A stretch of 64,000 bases of DNA from Isoperla grammatica (taxonomy: Eukaryota > Arthropoda > Insecta > Plecoptera > Perlodidae). Positions 39,301 through 50,417 of the stretch are shown in pieces. The notes beneath the pieces were generated by a model. That model did no database searches. It worked only from the letters and a program-made list of their open reading frames with translations, and was not told the origin of the DNA. Position 1 is the first letter of the stretch, and each line of letters opens with the position of its first letter. The DNA is taken from the NCBI GenBank assembly GCA_945910005.1, contig OX246739.1, positions 10,204,292 through 10,268,291 of the forward strand, given 5' to 3'. A program made the translations under genes and the position numbers.

Positions 39301-41274
39301 TTAATTTCTCGAAATACAAGGGTAAACGAAACTGACTTTCATATCTCGAAGGTCTCAATTCGTTCTAATCAGTAAGCACATGGGAAGATGCCCGCACCGC
39401 ACACTCACACACGCCATTGCATCATAAATGTTACCTATGATAATACAATGGTTAAATAATTTATGGGGAAAGTTGTATTGACAATGAGTGGTCCCAAGTC
39501 TAGACCATTAGTGCTTTGAGCACATGTCCACCTTTATAGTGGAAACCCCGTGGAAAGTATTTTAGGAATAGTTCTATCTTCTGTATTATTTCATTGATTA
39601 GGGTAGATAGTGACAATCGTGCTAGAAGGTGGTTATGTGGGGCAAAGACAACACCAAACTAAATCAGAACCATGAACAGTAGATATTGCCCTAGGTTTAG
39701 TCCATCAGGGATAGGCGACAGCAGAAAGCCCGCACGTGAAACTATCATCCAACGTCAGCGAGTCAGCATGGCACGTGTAGACCCGAGGCCCGAGGTTGCG
39801 CCCTCGAACCATCTCGAACATTACATCTATAAACACTGTAGGTGGCTAAGCTGCCCCCTTTTCCTCACTCGATCATCCTGAATTACTGGACCAACGTCTC
39901 GATTACACTCGTTGCATGAATGACAAGTCAAGGTAGATCAGGAACAAGCAAGACTGTGCAAATTGATTGTGTATAGTAGAAATACATTACTGTACGTATA
40001 GGCCTACGAGCAACTGCATTCTAGGCTACCTACTACTCCTACGATAAGTAATTTCAATAAAAATAAATATGTAGGCCTACCGTAGGCTATCTGTGAGTTC
40101 TATCAGCGATTCACATTTTAATAAATCATTGAAATAAATACATTGTAAACTTGGCCAAATTGTAGATATTCCGACAGTTAAAAATAAATTGAATATTGAA
40201 CTAATACCTACAACCTCATGACCACGTGTATTTGGTTTGGACACATGCAAAAAATCTAAACAAAGCATGTCTGGGCCTACTGATTGCACCATGAAAAATA
40301 CGTATTATTAGGCCTAGGTGCCAAGTATTTACGAGTTCATTATGTTATGGCAGATAACTTTTAGGCCTAGCACCCTGTGGTGATGTTTAGGTGTCTACTT
40401 TTTCAAATATAGGCCTAGGTCAGAAAAGTGGACCAGCGGGTACTGGGCCTAGGGGTATAGGCCTAGGCCTAGTCCAAAATCTTTGCTCAACACCCTGGCT
40501 ACACCTACAACCCCCCCCCCCCCCCCCCCCCACCCCACTTACTCAGGTGTGACAGTATGTGCAAAGTACGGGATATAAACAAATTTATTTTCAAAGCGAA
40601 ATACTGTAACGACACAAATGTGCAGAATGTAATCTTCAATTATTACATTATGAATTCTAAAAACTAGCCAATGCAATAATTATAATATCCTATCTTTGAG
40701 CAAATTGGAGTTATTTCAATACGTCTACCAGAGAAACATTCAAAACTCATGCGACGGTGATCGATATAAACATCGTCATTTTGGTGTGAACGAGGCCTAA
40801 CAGAAACGGAATGGTCGGGAACACGCATTTAGGGAAAAATGCAGGTAGACGGGCAAACAACTGGCAGGTATAAAAACGATAACTACCTAGCAAGCACATG
40901 GTCGGAACCCCGGGCACACTAGTCGGTCAGGGTCTTTGTTTGCCGCCATGACAGGATGCGGTCTAGGCACCAAAACGTGGTTATGTTCGACTAGCCTACC
41001 ATGCATGCGCCCGCTTACCTTGTCTGCCCACTATCTCTGCTACGTGCTCGGAACTGGGTACAGGCACACACTCCGTCATGTTTTGGCTCTTCTTACTTCG
41101 GCTATCGTCAGGAAATGAAGGCGTGAGAATTTCGCCGGTTTGTTCAGTCGCCGGTGCCGAGTTCTCATTGTAGGGAACCAGCATGGATAACTCAAAAGCT
41201 AGCTGCAGTGCTCTTTGGTCTTCAATAAGAGCGCTATTATTACGATCCATATCGGAAAATAGACTAGCAGGCAT
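16479..41274 (-). CDS. mex3: MEX3-family RNA-binding protein (two KH domains and a RING finger)
   Basis: Two coding exons (41274-41019, then 17560-16479) give 445 residues. MEX3 proteins bind mRNA through paired KH domains and control its stability or translation; the C-terminal RING acts as a ubiquitin ligase. Visible here: an N-terminus [12 protein letters not shown] close to vertebrate MEX3; KH1 at about 68-130 with GRQG loop 83-86; KH2 at about 170-236 with GPKG at 185-188; a low-complexity Ser/Ala/Gly linker; and a C3HC4 RING at 393-433, ending QAIRIFS at the C-terminus. The start is the ATG at 41274, preceded in frame by a GTG. Donor AG|GTAAGC and acceptor TTTTACAG| fit, and the split codon gives glycine 86. 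Exon 2 is very GC-rich within AT-rich surroundings. The family call is firm; the intron length is unusual but both exons match one protein without overlap. Confidence 0.93.
18132..18275. mobile_element. Foldback MITE, family A copy 1
   Basis: About 144 bp whose two halves are inverted copies. The left arm CCACAGCAACCTTGTGAATG matches the reverse complement of the right end (ACACAGCAACCTTGTGTATG), and both arms continue through TCATAG.TGAGTGAG. CCAATCA on the left arm and TTGATTGG on the right lie near the centre. A second copy is at 46159. No transposase and no clear target duplication. Confidence 0.8.
20529..20830. mobile_element. Possible hAT-type end fragment
   Basis: Begins CAGGGGTGTGCAACCATTTT and is followed by GGGCCGCA-type text, both in the style of ends of non-autonomous hAT elements. 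No matching right end or target duplication was found, so it may be truncated. The right boundary is approximate. Confidence 0.3.
20924..22011. mobile_element. Non-autonomous hAT-type transposon, 1.09 kb
   Basis: Terminal inverted repeats CAGTGGCGGCTC (left) and CAGGGGCGGCTC (reverse complement of right) are flanked by exact 8-bp duplications GTTAGAGT at 20916-20923 and 22012-22019. An 8-bp target duplication with CAG-type ends is characteristic of the hAT superfamily. Short internal frames on the minus strand (21035-21220, 21500-21724) are not recognised as transposase; they could be relics or captured sequence. Confidence 0.88.
22136..22248. repeat. Small foldback element
   Basis: The left arm ATTAAAACCGCAATGTTTCG is repeated inverted at the right end (ATTAAAACCGCAATATTTCG), with about 55 bp between the arms. 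No coding capacity. Confidence 0.7.
22802..22835. repeat. Poly-C tract of about 34 bases
   Basis: The longest of many uninterrupted G or C homopolymers in the window. Confidence 0.95.
24083..24832 (+). repeat. Left copy of duplication flanking the assembly gap
   Basis: This 750-bp segment recurs in the same orientation at 25033-25770 with only scattered substitutions and indels and a different poly-G length (about 33 against 24). It starts at TGTTGAACACTCGTG and runs into the run of Ns. The two copies are most simply two haplotypes of one locus placed in tandem by the assembler. Confidence 0.9.
24833..25032. other. Assembly gap, 200 N
   Basis: Exactly 200 undetermined bases, a conventional scaffold-gap size, so the real distance is unknown. 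Confidence 0.99.
25033..25770 (+). repeat. Right copy of duplication flanking the assembly gap
   Basis: Near-identical to 24083-24832, ending at CAGACGGGAGCGAGTCT, which is also the last text before the gap on the left. The sequence then continues as unique DNA. It includes one TAGGCCTA octamer near 25603, mirrored in the left copy. Confidence 0.9.
27231..27294 (+). repeat. tRNA-like relic (possible SINE head)
   Basis: CAGGCGGTAAGAGCATCGCC resembles a tRNA D-arm and A box, and GTATTCGATGCC about 30 bases later resembles a B box. No full cloverleaf or acceptor stem could be drawn, so a functional tRNA is not claimed. Confidence 0.35.
28126..28300 (+). repeat. 91-bp tandem duplication
   Basis: Two adjacent copies beginning GCACGCTCAACGCTCCCAGA (at 28126 and 28217) and running through the ACGCACTGCGCCATCAGCAT text, with a few substitutions. 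Confidence 0.85.
30062..30133 (-). repeat. tRNA-derived relic
   Basis: On the minus strand about 72 bases read like a tRNA: GTAGCTCTTAGTATTGGG as D-arm and A box, then GGGTTCAAATCC as a near-consensus B box. The acceptor ends do not pair well, so this is more likely a tRNA pseudogene or the head of a SINE than a working tRNA gene. Confidence 0.45.
30921..31002. mobile_element. Short inverted-repeat remnant
   Basis: GTAGTGGTACGTATCCAGGG at the left faces TACACCACTGAC at the right, a degenerate inverted repeat like that of CAGTGGCGTA-type hAT elements reduced to about 80 bp. No target duplication is visible. Confidence 0.3.
32186..33180 (+). repeat. 121-bp tandem satellite, about 8 copies
   Basis: Copies start with TGTTGCCACTTTTACACG at 32186, 32307, 32429, 32550, 32672, 32792, 32915, 33036 and 33157 (last one partial), so the period is 120-123 bp. 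Every full unit contains TGCAACGAGGATAATCGAGA. Two unit subtypes, differing in ATTCTTCGTAAG against ATCTACGTGAG, alternate in the first half, suggesting a two-unit higher-order repeat. There is no open frame across the array. Confidence 0.95.
33767..33933. mobile_element. Foldback MITE, family B (mariner-like ends)
   Basis: Arms of about 42 bp: the left end TATAGTGGACCCAAGATTAC and the reverse complement of the right end TATAGTTGTCCCAAGACTAC continue in parallel to GCTTTCGTCACA. Ends starting TATA suggest a TA target site as in Tc1/mariner elements. The centre holds CGCTGATTGGCT, also present in family A. Confidence 0.82.
36164..36213 (+). repeat. 25-bp perfect tandem duplication
   Basis: Two identical adjacent copies of a unit starting AACCTTAGTAGTCAAG, at 36164 and 36189. 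Confidence 0.95.
36480..36505. repeat. Poly-G tract of about 26 bases
   Basis: Uninterrupted G homopolymer inside the MEX3 intron. A second G-run lies near 36801. Confidence 0.95.
38312..38497. mobile_element. Foldback MITE, family C
   Basis: About 186 bp with long arms: the left end TTAGGTCAAATGCGTAGTCG and the reverse complement of the right end TTAGGGTCAAATATATAGTC continue in parallel through TTCCTCACGTGCTCCTCAAC and CTCAGCCTTTC. The centre carries paired CCAATCAC and GTGATTGG boxes. Ends TTA..TAA could fit a TA target site. Confidence 0.82.
38517..38997 (+). other. Unrecognised pair of overlapping frames with a hydrophobic segment
   Basis: One frame (38517-38765) encodes a strongly hydrophobic stretch ([20 protein letters not shown]) followed by basic residues, like a transmembrane anchor with a stop-transfer tail. 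A second frame (38731-38997) overlaps it in another phase. Nothing is recognised, splice sites are not evident, and it lies inside the MEX3 intron on the opposite strand. A chance frame or a decayed exon are both possible. Confidence 0.15.
40000..40480. repeat. Cluster of TAGGCCTA palindromes
   Basis: Seven or more copies of the octamer in under 500 bp, near 40002, 40073, 40310, 40363, 40412 and two overlapping copies near 40458. A poly-C run follows at 40511. No gene is seen here. Confidence 0.85.
41019..41274 (-). CDS. mex3: MEX3 coding exon 1
   Basis: Encodes residues 1-85 plus the first base of codon 86: the conserved N-terminus, an acidic/Asn-rich stretch, the [20 protein letters not shown] block, and the first half of KH1 up to the GRQ of its nucleic-acid-binding loop. 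It ends at a good donor (AG|GTAAGC on the minus strand). Confidence 0.93.
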
Positions 41275-42761
41275 CACAGTATTATATATTTCAAAAAAGA
41301 ATTCTTACAACATACAATAAAAATGAACACTGTACAAAAATAAAACTCTACTGATCACGCCGCTATGTCACGTTTATCGGCTAGCGTGCCGACGATATAA
41401 GGCCGGCAATGCGACTGAACTCGGGTGCCTATTTCGGATGAAGGCATGTGCTCTCAAACCAAACATCACGGCAGTTTGGCGCAGTTTTTCGGGCGCTAGA
41501 TTTAAATACTGAACGCTGGTTGGCTCGTGCTGACCACGTGGTACCGGGAGGTATACGCAAGTGTCATGCCATTGGCTAACGTTGCCTCCCTCCACCATCA
41601 CCCCGTTTCAGTGAGACAGAGTGGCTAGAGAGAGACAGATGTACACCAGCAAACTCTAAAAATATCAATCCACGCTCTGCAGGCTAGCAAACACGCCGCG
41701 CGCGCCTAAACCCAGACAGAACAGACAAAGAAAACTAGAACACATGCTGCCATGAGGTTGAAGCTCATAACTACAAAAAATAATCAACCAATTATTTAAA
41801 TTACAATAACAAATTTTGTAAAACTTGTTTCATGCAATCATTTGGTTGACAAATGCAATTTAACCTAGTGTCGGTGTCGGAATATCCATACAAAAACGAA
41901 ACCACGTGGTGGCTGGAAACGAGTATTGTTTTTTTATAAGTAGTCGGTTTAACCTTGATACCCAAACATCTACAGCGTAATTTTGATCTTATCAACCACG
42001 AGAAATCTCACTTATGATTGTGAGTGTGATCGCTAAACATGATAAACATCAATAATCGATTGTTAAAAGTTTATTGTTGGATGAGCGTAAAGTAATCAAA
42101 TAAAATTGGCACTTCTTCTTTCTTCTCCTCTTCATCTTCGGCTGTTTTTAGTCGGTGCACAAAGAACTAATAATATTGGTGGTGACATGAAGGTTGAACC
42201 CTTCATTGTAAACGGCAGTAACTGAAAATTTCTCACGCTCAAGGGGTAGCCTAAACCAGGGGTGTATATGGCGGGGAGATTTACGAAAACAAAAACTAAG
42301 CTTATCCAAAATATAAACTAGATTTTCAATTATAAAATCTTTCCACATCCCCCCCCCCCTATTCCTGCATATCAGATAGTATTTAATTTTAAGGGAAGTA
42401 TTTATAGTGGTTATTATATTATTGTAATTATAATATTGATACTTACATTATAATATATTGTATTACATGTGTATGTGTAAGAATAAAATGGAATCAAAAT
42501 TAAAATTTAATTGATTTGAAAATTCAATGCAAGTGACAAAGTACAATCAAATTAAATTATGAATAAAAATAATAATTATTATTATTATTATGTAAACATG
42601 CGATTGTATTGACAATTCACAACAATTTAATTTATTACTGTTGAATGTATGGCATCCACAAAATCTTGGACTGGATTTGGATTGGTATTATATTTTAGAT
42701 TCTATGGCGTAAACCCCTTTTTACCTCTTACGACAGGCAGCTACTTTGGACCTATTTCAGA

Positions 42762-43460
42762 CAGTGATGATTTCAGGCATATCCCGGGGGGGGGGGGCTC
42801 CGCCCCCCCCCCCCCCCCGCCTAGCAGATTGAAAAAATCACATGAAGTAATGTAAATTTGCAAAAAAAAAATGCAAAATACAAGAAAATGAGGTATATTT
42901 TTCCACCTCATAAAGGACTAGGAAATAAATCGATTTCCACGAAAAACTCAATTACATAATTGTTGCAACATTTTATTTTCTATTGAAACGATGTAAGGTA
43001 AAGGTAAGAATGGCAAATAGGAATCACCTCATATTCGAAAACTGAAAGGATGGCATCAACAGAGACCGTAACCCCCTCCACCCCTGCCTTTTGTCACGGC
43101 GCATCCCTTACCCTTCTTCCTCTTGTCAACCAAGTTTTGGGTAATTACGCTCGGAAGAAACCCCGTAGAATCCGACAGCTCTAAACTGTGTGAGTAAATA
43201 CCTGGTATTTAAAATAATAAATAGAATTGTTGATTTTATGATTATCTACACAACTATAATATGGCGCTAGATTTTCAATTCGTGTGTATCAGGCTCCCCA
43301 CTGGTTTTAGTATAAACATCACCCATTTTGTGCATCTTGTATCCCACACACAGGAAGACAATTTGTTTCTAAACCCTAAGCCATAAAATGAGTTACTAAT
43401 TTAGCAGCACCCCAGATTTTTATCAGCCCCCCCTAGGAAAAATGTCTGAAATCATCACTG
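42762..43460. mobile_element. Non-autonomous hAT-type transposon, 0.7 kb
   Basis: Nineteen-base inverted ends CAGTGATGATTTCAGRCAT (R is G at the left, A at the right) are flanked by exact 8-bp duplications ATTTCAGA at 42754-42761 and 43461-43468. Ends and duplication length fit the hAT superfamily. It contains facing G- and C-runs just inside the left end and no transposase frame. Confidence 0.9.
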
Positions 43461-43563
43461 ATTTCAGACCAAACGGGGAAGACCTTTGGTGCAATGGAAG
43501 ATGTAAGAATAAGATTTAAATGGATTAGGATGAAAGGATGATGGCCTCTCTTAGTCCGTAGTC

Positions 43564-43581
43564 ACCTCTTACGACAGGCAG
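43564..43581 (+). repeat. Dispersed ACCTCTTACGACAGGCAG motif
   Basis: The same 18 bases occur at about 42723-42740, on the other side of the hAT element at 42762. They probably mark two copies of a short interspersed repeat of unknown family. The copies share little beyond this core, so the repeat's extent is not defined. Confidence 0.4.
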
Positions 43582-43791
43582 AGTCGTCACTGAGCCAATT
43601 CTACCCCAGGCGTAGACGGGTAAAGATTTGAAGACACAGTAAACACTTGTAGACTTGCATTTGTGTTAAAGAAATGTAGTGGAGTTTATATTTTTGATTT
43701 ATAGAAATGATCATGAAATGGTAGCTTGTTTTAGTCTTAGTAGAAATGTTTGCTAGCCTAGTAAAGCCAAATAGTCACCTCACCATTCACC

Positions 43792-43987
43792 AAATGGTCG
43801 TTTCTGTCTCCAAACTCAAAATACTACCTCTTGGCGAACTCTTGGCTGCAACTTGACCATCTGTTTGAAACCTCATCAGCTGGTGAGGTACTGGCTTACC
43901 TTTGTCTGACATGTGAATACCTCGTCTTGGCTCACAGTGTGCCAGTAGTAAGCCAAGAGGTAGAAGTTGACACAGAAACGACCAATT
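43792..43987. mobile_element. Foldback element, family E
   Basis: TGGTCGTTTCTGTCTCCAAA at the left is mirrored at the right as TGGTCGTTTCTGTGTCAACT in reverse complement, and both arms continue to CTACCTCTTGGC. No coding capacity; the target duplication is unclear. Confidence 0.65.
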
Positions 43988-46158
43988 GATACTGTTTGGT
44001 ATATGGTTTGCGATAATTTTACCACCTTTTGACTAACTCGTGGCTATAGGCTCACTACTTGAGTTGGTATACCTCTTGGTCTTAGCTACTATTATTTGTC
44101 TTAGCTACTATTTGTCTAATAACAATTTCTACAATGGTAATTGGGATTTTTAACACCCAAACACACATGGTCATTCGTAGTGGAATTTGTCGAGCTCCAC
44201 CACTAACTCCTCACACCCCCATGTGAAACATACCTAATGAATTTGAATATTGATACTATATGAAATGAATCATGTCTATATTTGTCTAGAATTATTCAAT
44301 ACAGTTGGCAGTCATTTTCTAGCTATTACCTTCAGGTTTCTGTTACTGTTCTAAAAACAAATAGGTTTTTCAGTTTACTGCATGGTAAGCAACATTTACA
44401 ACGCGTTTTACAAGCAACAAACAAGCCAACCGCTATTTTTACGCGTATGCAGTGTCCCCCTAAAAATTATGTTGTTTTATATTAGGGTATTGTTGTTTCC
44501 AAATTGATAGCCAGTTCGGTTTAAGTATTTCTGATGTCAATATTACATTAATTCCTACAAAACCTTTTTTAATTTTTCTAAATGTATAAAACAAGTGACA
44601 TGATACTATGAACGACAGTGACAGTGTATGATGTACTAGACTAGGTGAGTGTAAGTGCATTGTACATATTTTGTTAACCTCATGTTAATACTTTCAAGAT
44701 CAGCACGATTTTATCAATTTATGGTCAGAAAAGAAATAAAACGTCGAGCCAAAAGACAAGACAAAATAAGACAACAGGTCAAAATCTCCATGTGTAAAAT
44801 GTTAAATTGTCAATGGACCCAATGATTCAAGCAGCTCTTCAAATTTTCATGCCAAAATGAGAGCATTTTAATAAATAATCGCATTTCGAGTTACGAAGGG
44901 AATGTGTGTACAAGTCCTAGCCTTTGTCTTGTGAGTATGACTGTGAAAAACCCCGGGAAATTGATCAGGATTGCCGGTAGTGAGAATAGAAAATGATGTC
45001 CTTCTGAATTAGAGCCAATTGTGTGCTGTCATTTCTTCGGTTGAGACCATTACTTGTTATGAATAATGTATCCACATATTATAAGGCGAAAAATTAAAAT
45101 AACAACAACGATAACAATCGTAGCCCGATTAAATATGCACGTGGTGGTTGTTACCTTGTTACCGTGTTAAGTTATATCATAGATAACAGCATCTTGATAA
45201 CGTTGTAGATTGTAGAACATCACTACTGTCTACTAGTAGTGTGACAATCGTTTGGAATTTATTTTGTTTCACCATGCGTTTTGATATGCAAACAGGAAAC
45301 ACTAATTCAATTGGTCTTGCTATTCAATACGAAAATAAATAAAATAATAGATTAACATGAAATTGGAAATTTAAAAAAAATGTTGTTCTTGGGGATGTCC
45401 CCCATCACCCTGATGTATTTTATCTATTGGTATTACTTACTGTTATTCGTATTATATTATATTCTATGCACGTATAATCACAGGGTAGAAAAAAGACTTG
45501 TTGAAGGAAGGAACACAACAGACAGTCGTAATTTGTGAATTGAAATTCAAAGGAAGGCAGTTGCAGGTACCCCCCGAATACATTGGAATGCTAGTAGTAT
45601 GAGCCCATGTGCCCCCTTTTCCTCCGTGAGCCGACGAACCTGAGCGGATTTATTCTACTTTTACATAATATAATTATTTTGTATAAAAGAACAATAATTT
45701 GAATTCACACAAGTTTTTCTTATGTGTGCTGACTAGATTGAATAAGGCTTTATTTATGAAATCTGAATGTTGGCCAATGGCCATGTAAAATGTTTTTACT
45801 GTCTGCTGATGAACGTATTAGTTTAAATTATTTTAATACATTTTATATGTACGTGAACACTGTCAATAAACACTATGAATAATTATTATTGCTGAAGAAT
45901 TATAAGTAAAATTGTACTGAGATGGTGGGAAAATGGTCAGTCAGTATCGAAATGTATGTGGTGTAATGAGACCCTTCACAACACGCATGTTATACGATAA
46001 GGCAAAGGTCCAGATTATAGTTTATTTACACAATTTCGTCAACACGTCAAATTTGCGAAATGCAAAGAGAGTAAAATAATTAAAATCAAATATGTTTAAT
46101 GTATACCCATTCCACTACTCACTGCAGTTCTTGCACCACTATTCGGAGTGACATGTCA

Positions 46159-46298
46159 TTCCACAGCAAACCTTGTGGATGCTGATGTCATAGATTAGTG
46201 AGCCATTAGCCAACCAAATTGCAGTATTTACAAAAGTCACCCGCTGATTGGCTCCGACTCATTCATCTAACGTCAGCATTCACAAGGTTGCTGTGGAA
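46159..46298. mobile_element. Foldback MITE, family A copy 2
   Basis: About 140 bp with ends TTCCACAGCAAACCTTGTGG and, in reverse complement at the right, TTCCACAGCAACCTTGTGAA. It matches copy 1 at 18132, including CGCTGATTGG inside and the GTCATAGAT.AGTGAG arm text. Confidence 0.85.
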
Positions 46299-46468
46299 CA
46301 GCGTTTCACGCTCGAATCCCGGCTTAGACATGTTGGAGCACAGAAAATGGTTGGAGTGTTGTGCCTGGGCCTGTTTCATCTTCTTAGCCAAGTACTTAGC
46401 ACTCAGTACTCAGTAACTAATCGTCCCGATTAACATGGTTCCATAACAGGAGACACTTAGCCCAAATA

Positions 46469-46476
46469 TCATCATC

Positions 46477-46532
<56 letters not shown>
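46469..46532. repeat. (CAT)n microsatellite
   Basis: About twenty trinucleotide units with one interruption (CTT) near the left end. Confidence 0.97.
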
Positions 46533-49500
46533 GTATATGGGAGACATTACATAATTAGCCATGAATAATGAATAGGGGTTGGCAGATAAGAGCACAGCTT
46601 CATACAAGGAGTGACTGCCAAGTGTACTTATAACTATAGAACTAAACATAACAATAAACATATAAAATAATAAATCCGGGAAAAGAGAATCAAAATGTAA
46701 TGCCGAGACAGGCTTTCCAATATTAGATTTTAAATAGCTTCTTGTGTTACGAACGAAACGATGTCAATCGCATCAACAATAACACGACTGGGAGGAATGG
46801 AAAGTATATTATAAATATATTTTTGGACAACCGAAAATAAAATTGTCCCCTCAAAAACTAAGGCCATTGAAACGTTAAAGTGTTATCAGGAAAATAACAA
46901 TAAGTTCAAAATTCCAACTGTTATTCGAGCCAGTTTCGGATGTATTTTTATTTGTGTTGTATTTATTTTTCATGGTATATTATTCAGCAATTTATTGATT
47001 GATAGTTTGATTGCATCGTTTTGATAGATTGGATATATTTGATGATGTGAAAATGTTAAAAAACAACTATAGATAAGGCTGTAATAGTGGTTTTATCTTT
47101 ATCAAATGCAATAACTCTTCGTAAACATCATTTGAAGTAAGCTCAAGTACTGAACCGAACAAATCATTCAAAATACGCGGAAAGAATTCGTTTGATTAAC
47201 ATAAACTCGCTACACCTTTTGTAATTTTTCGACTGTCTCCCATGCTATATTGTCGGGTACAGTGCACAAAGTGCAGAAAGTGTACGTAAATCAAACGAAC
47301 ATAATGTTCTACCGATCGACCACAGGTAGCAGCACCAACTTGCTACCGTACTTTAGGCGGGATTACGAAATCCAAATCATCGGCGTTTTTAGGAGTTTCT
47401 CGCTAAATATCGACTTTTAAAACGAACGAACTGTAATAGCTTTTTACTGATAATGAGGTTATGATTGGATAATGTTGCTTCCCTATCAAATACCAGCTTG
47501 GTCGGTGTTGGAGCCATATTATTACTGAAGGTTTGTCAGTGACACAGCAGTCTTGTAAGATTATGCAAGGGAGGCTTGAATACAAAAGTTAGAGAAGCAC
47601 TGTATAACATCACACGAAGGTCCTTATCATTTTGTGTGGGTGAAAAGAAGATAATTATACCCCTCTCTATAATCGAAACAATTCTAAATCCAAGTGAAGG
47701 GTGGATTTATTCATTTCTGGAGTTTCCTAAGTCACAAAGCTACGTAGTTTCCAATTATTACTGAAATAGGTACTAAACTACTATGTACTTTACCAGAGCC
47801 CCCCTCCCCCCCCCCCCAGAAAAATACTTGGAAAGAGACTAGAGATATTGCTTTTAAAGATGTTTTATTTGTAAAATATACAAGACAGAGAAGTTTCATG
47901 CTTGTAAGTAAGATCATGTTCCAAAATACTAATATAGGTATTATTATAATATAGGCCTACCAATATGAACAAATTACTAATGCTGGATGTAGTTATGTGG
48001 GCTATACATAAATTATCCTATATAATTGCATTTGCAATGGGACATTGCATTATTATTGTATTATTATCATATCATGTATCACCATTAGTCTATTCTATTA
48101 TAACCTCCACTCACAAGTTCAAATCTTCGCACATCTCCTTAGAGATAGACTGACTGTATTACATTCTTGTCTGATGAAGAATAAAATCTTATCTCTCGAC
48201 ACATCATACATGGGACTACTTCCTGGATTCTCCACACAGATTATCTCTTACAGTAATGCATGCGTTCTAAAGGCGGAGTTCTCCGGACAGTTGAACATGA
48301 CGATGACGGACTTTGGAGACGAGATCTTTATGAGAGTATCAATTACAAATCAGATTGCTGATCCCGGGTTGTAAAAGATTTTTGGAAAGAAATCGCCTCT
48401 TGTGAGTCGTCATTGCACATAAATCTCTTTACAAAAAAAGACCTCCGAGAATATATAACCTAATAATGAGACCATAACCCAACTGCTACTTTGATCCCTG
48501 CTTCTGTTTCAATCTGGTATTGTGGCTTACACTGTCGGCACGTGTGTTAGTGAAGGAAATAGTGACAACACAATGAGCTATCATTAATCAAACTAGTTCA
48601 CTCCAGTGAGATGTGTCGACTGGAATTCCCTTGCGAAAGTGTACGTGAGCAAGCGTGGAGCTATCCCAAGCAACGAATTAGAATATATATAGTAGAATAT
48701 AGTATAGTAGCAGTAGTGGAAGTAGTAGTAGAAACCCAAGTTCAATATATGACTTCTTTTATCATATTATGCACTTGAGATAAAAATACAGATTAACCAT
48801 TTAAGAATAAAGACAATTAAAATTCAATAATATAATTATCACATTACCAAATGGAGAGAAGTTTGTTTTCAAAAGCGTCACTCCTGGTGGTGGACATAGA
48901 AGCTTTTTCCGGTAAATAGTTCACAATGGAGATAGGAGGTAGCGTCACAGTTCACTTTTCACGATTATGAATTCAAATGGAGATAGAAGGTTTTGCCAGT
49001 AGGAAACCCAATTTTTTCTTGATTTTTGGACATAGAAAAGTGATTTTTGAAAAAAATGGAGACAGAAGGTATAGTTTCTTAACCATCGATATATAAATGC
49101 AATTATTATGTTTTTGGGACACACTGCTTACAGTCAATAAAAACGTATTGGAGCTATGTGTGAAACAAATATTTTATCTATCCTGGGCCCTGAAAATGTA
49201 CATAAAACCATATTATATTATGTGATAATACTAATTTTTAAACTAAATCCAGCTTAATGGATATATAGCAATGTAGCAATAGGGAACACGCGTATGAAAA
49301 TTTTAATCGATTTTTAAATATCTTGTCTCTCATTTTATAATTTTGTGTCTTTGAATTTTGAAAAACGGATCAGTCTATGCCTCAAAATAATTGGTTTAGT
49401 AACGATAAATAAAAGGGCGCGAAAAACGAGCCGCCGCCATGTAGAGTGGATTTGACGTCATGGTTTTGTTCTTTGTACGCTCACCGCCTCAGCGATTGGT

Positions 49501-50417
49501 CTGTTACGCCACATCTACAGAATCATTGCGTCACAGCTACCTGTACGCGTTTCAGATCCCCGAGTTTAAACTTCAATAAATGCGACCACATTAAACCCAT
49601 TTAAAAATTTCTTTTTTACTTAGGACTTGCATTAATTAATATACTTTTTGTATCTGATACTATTTAACTAAGTGTTTGGTTTAACACAAAAAATCGTACG
49701 CGTGTTGCCTATTGGTAATAAAAGTTGGTCGCGACTTTGCCACTGCTTTGTCGAGAGCACCGTTACATCTACGTGGAGCCGGAAGATCTTGGTTCGATCC
49801 GTAATAATGTCAATTGACTTATTAATTCTCACTGAAAAAGTATTGCAATTACTTTCATAATTACTACTGCGTGTAATTGCACCTGAAATAAATGAAGACA
49901 TGTTTGTTGGAACACAAGTTATAATTTATTCTTTTAATATCATACTATGTAGGCCTATACAGTGTACTTAATGGATAAAAAGTATTTTGATACTTGTAAA
50001 CTTAAGTGTAGTATATTTTGTGAAACCACAAGTTATCTTTTAGTAATTCGAAATGAAAAGTAATGCTTTAGTAATGTAAAAAATACCTCATGTAACAAAA
50101 TTACCTTGATTTACCTTGAATGATATGAAATGTGAATACATATGTAGAATATTACAAACATGTTCATATCACTAGCTTAATTGCAGTAACTCAGTAAGAA
50201 ATACTTGATTTACCAAGCCCCCATTATTCGAGGTCAATCCAGCTGCCTAAAGCCTTACATAATAGAAAGTTTGCTTGATTTTATTACTTTACACTATAAA
50301 GGGAGAACATTAGACACAATTATGTTATCCACTCATTCCAAGGATGTAGGTAATAAATTATACGGTATATTATTATGAATGAATGTACGGCACTTCAATA
50401 GCTACGATCATTAGACT

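Larger units (their letters stand above)
17561..41018 (-). other. mex3: MEX3 intron, 23.5 kb
   Basis: Joins the two MEX3 coding exons in phase 1. No nested gene could be supported. Its content is mostly repeats, listed separately: foldback elements, a hAT-type element, a 121-bp satellite, tRNA-like relics, poly-G/C tracts and the assembly gap. Stretches without separate entries, for example 18276-20528, 25771-27230, 28301-30061, 31003-32185, 33934-36163, 36506-38311 and 38998-39999, hold only short unconvincing frames. Single copies of the dispersed TCTCGATTA/CCTCGTTGCA core lie at 23168, 29067, 29190 and 39898. Confidence 0.8.
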
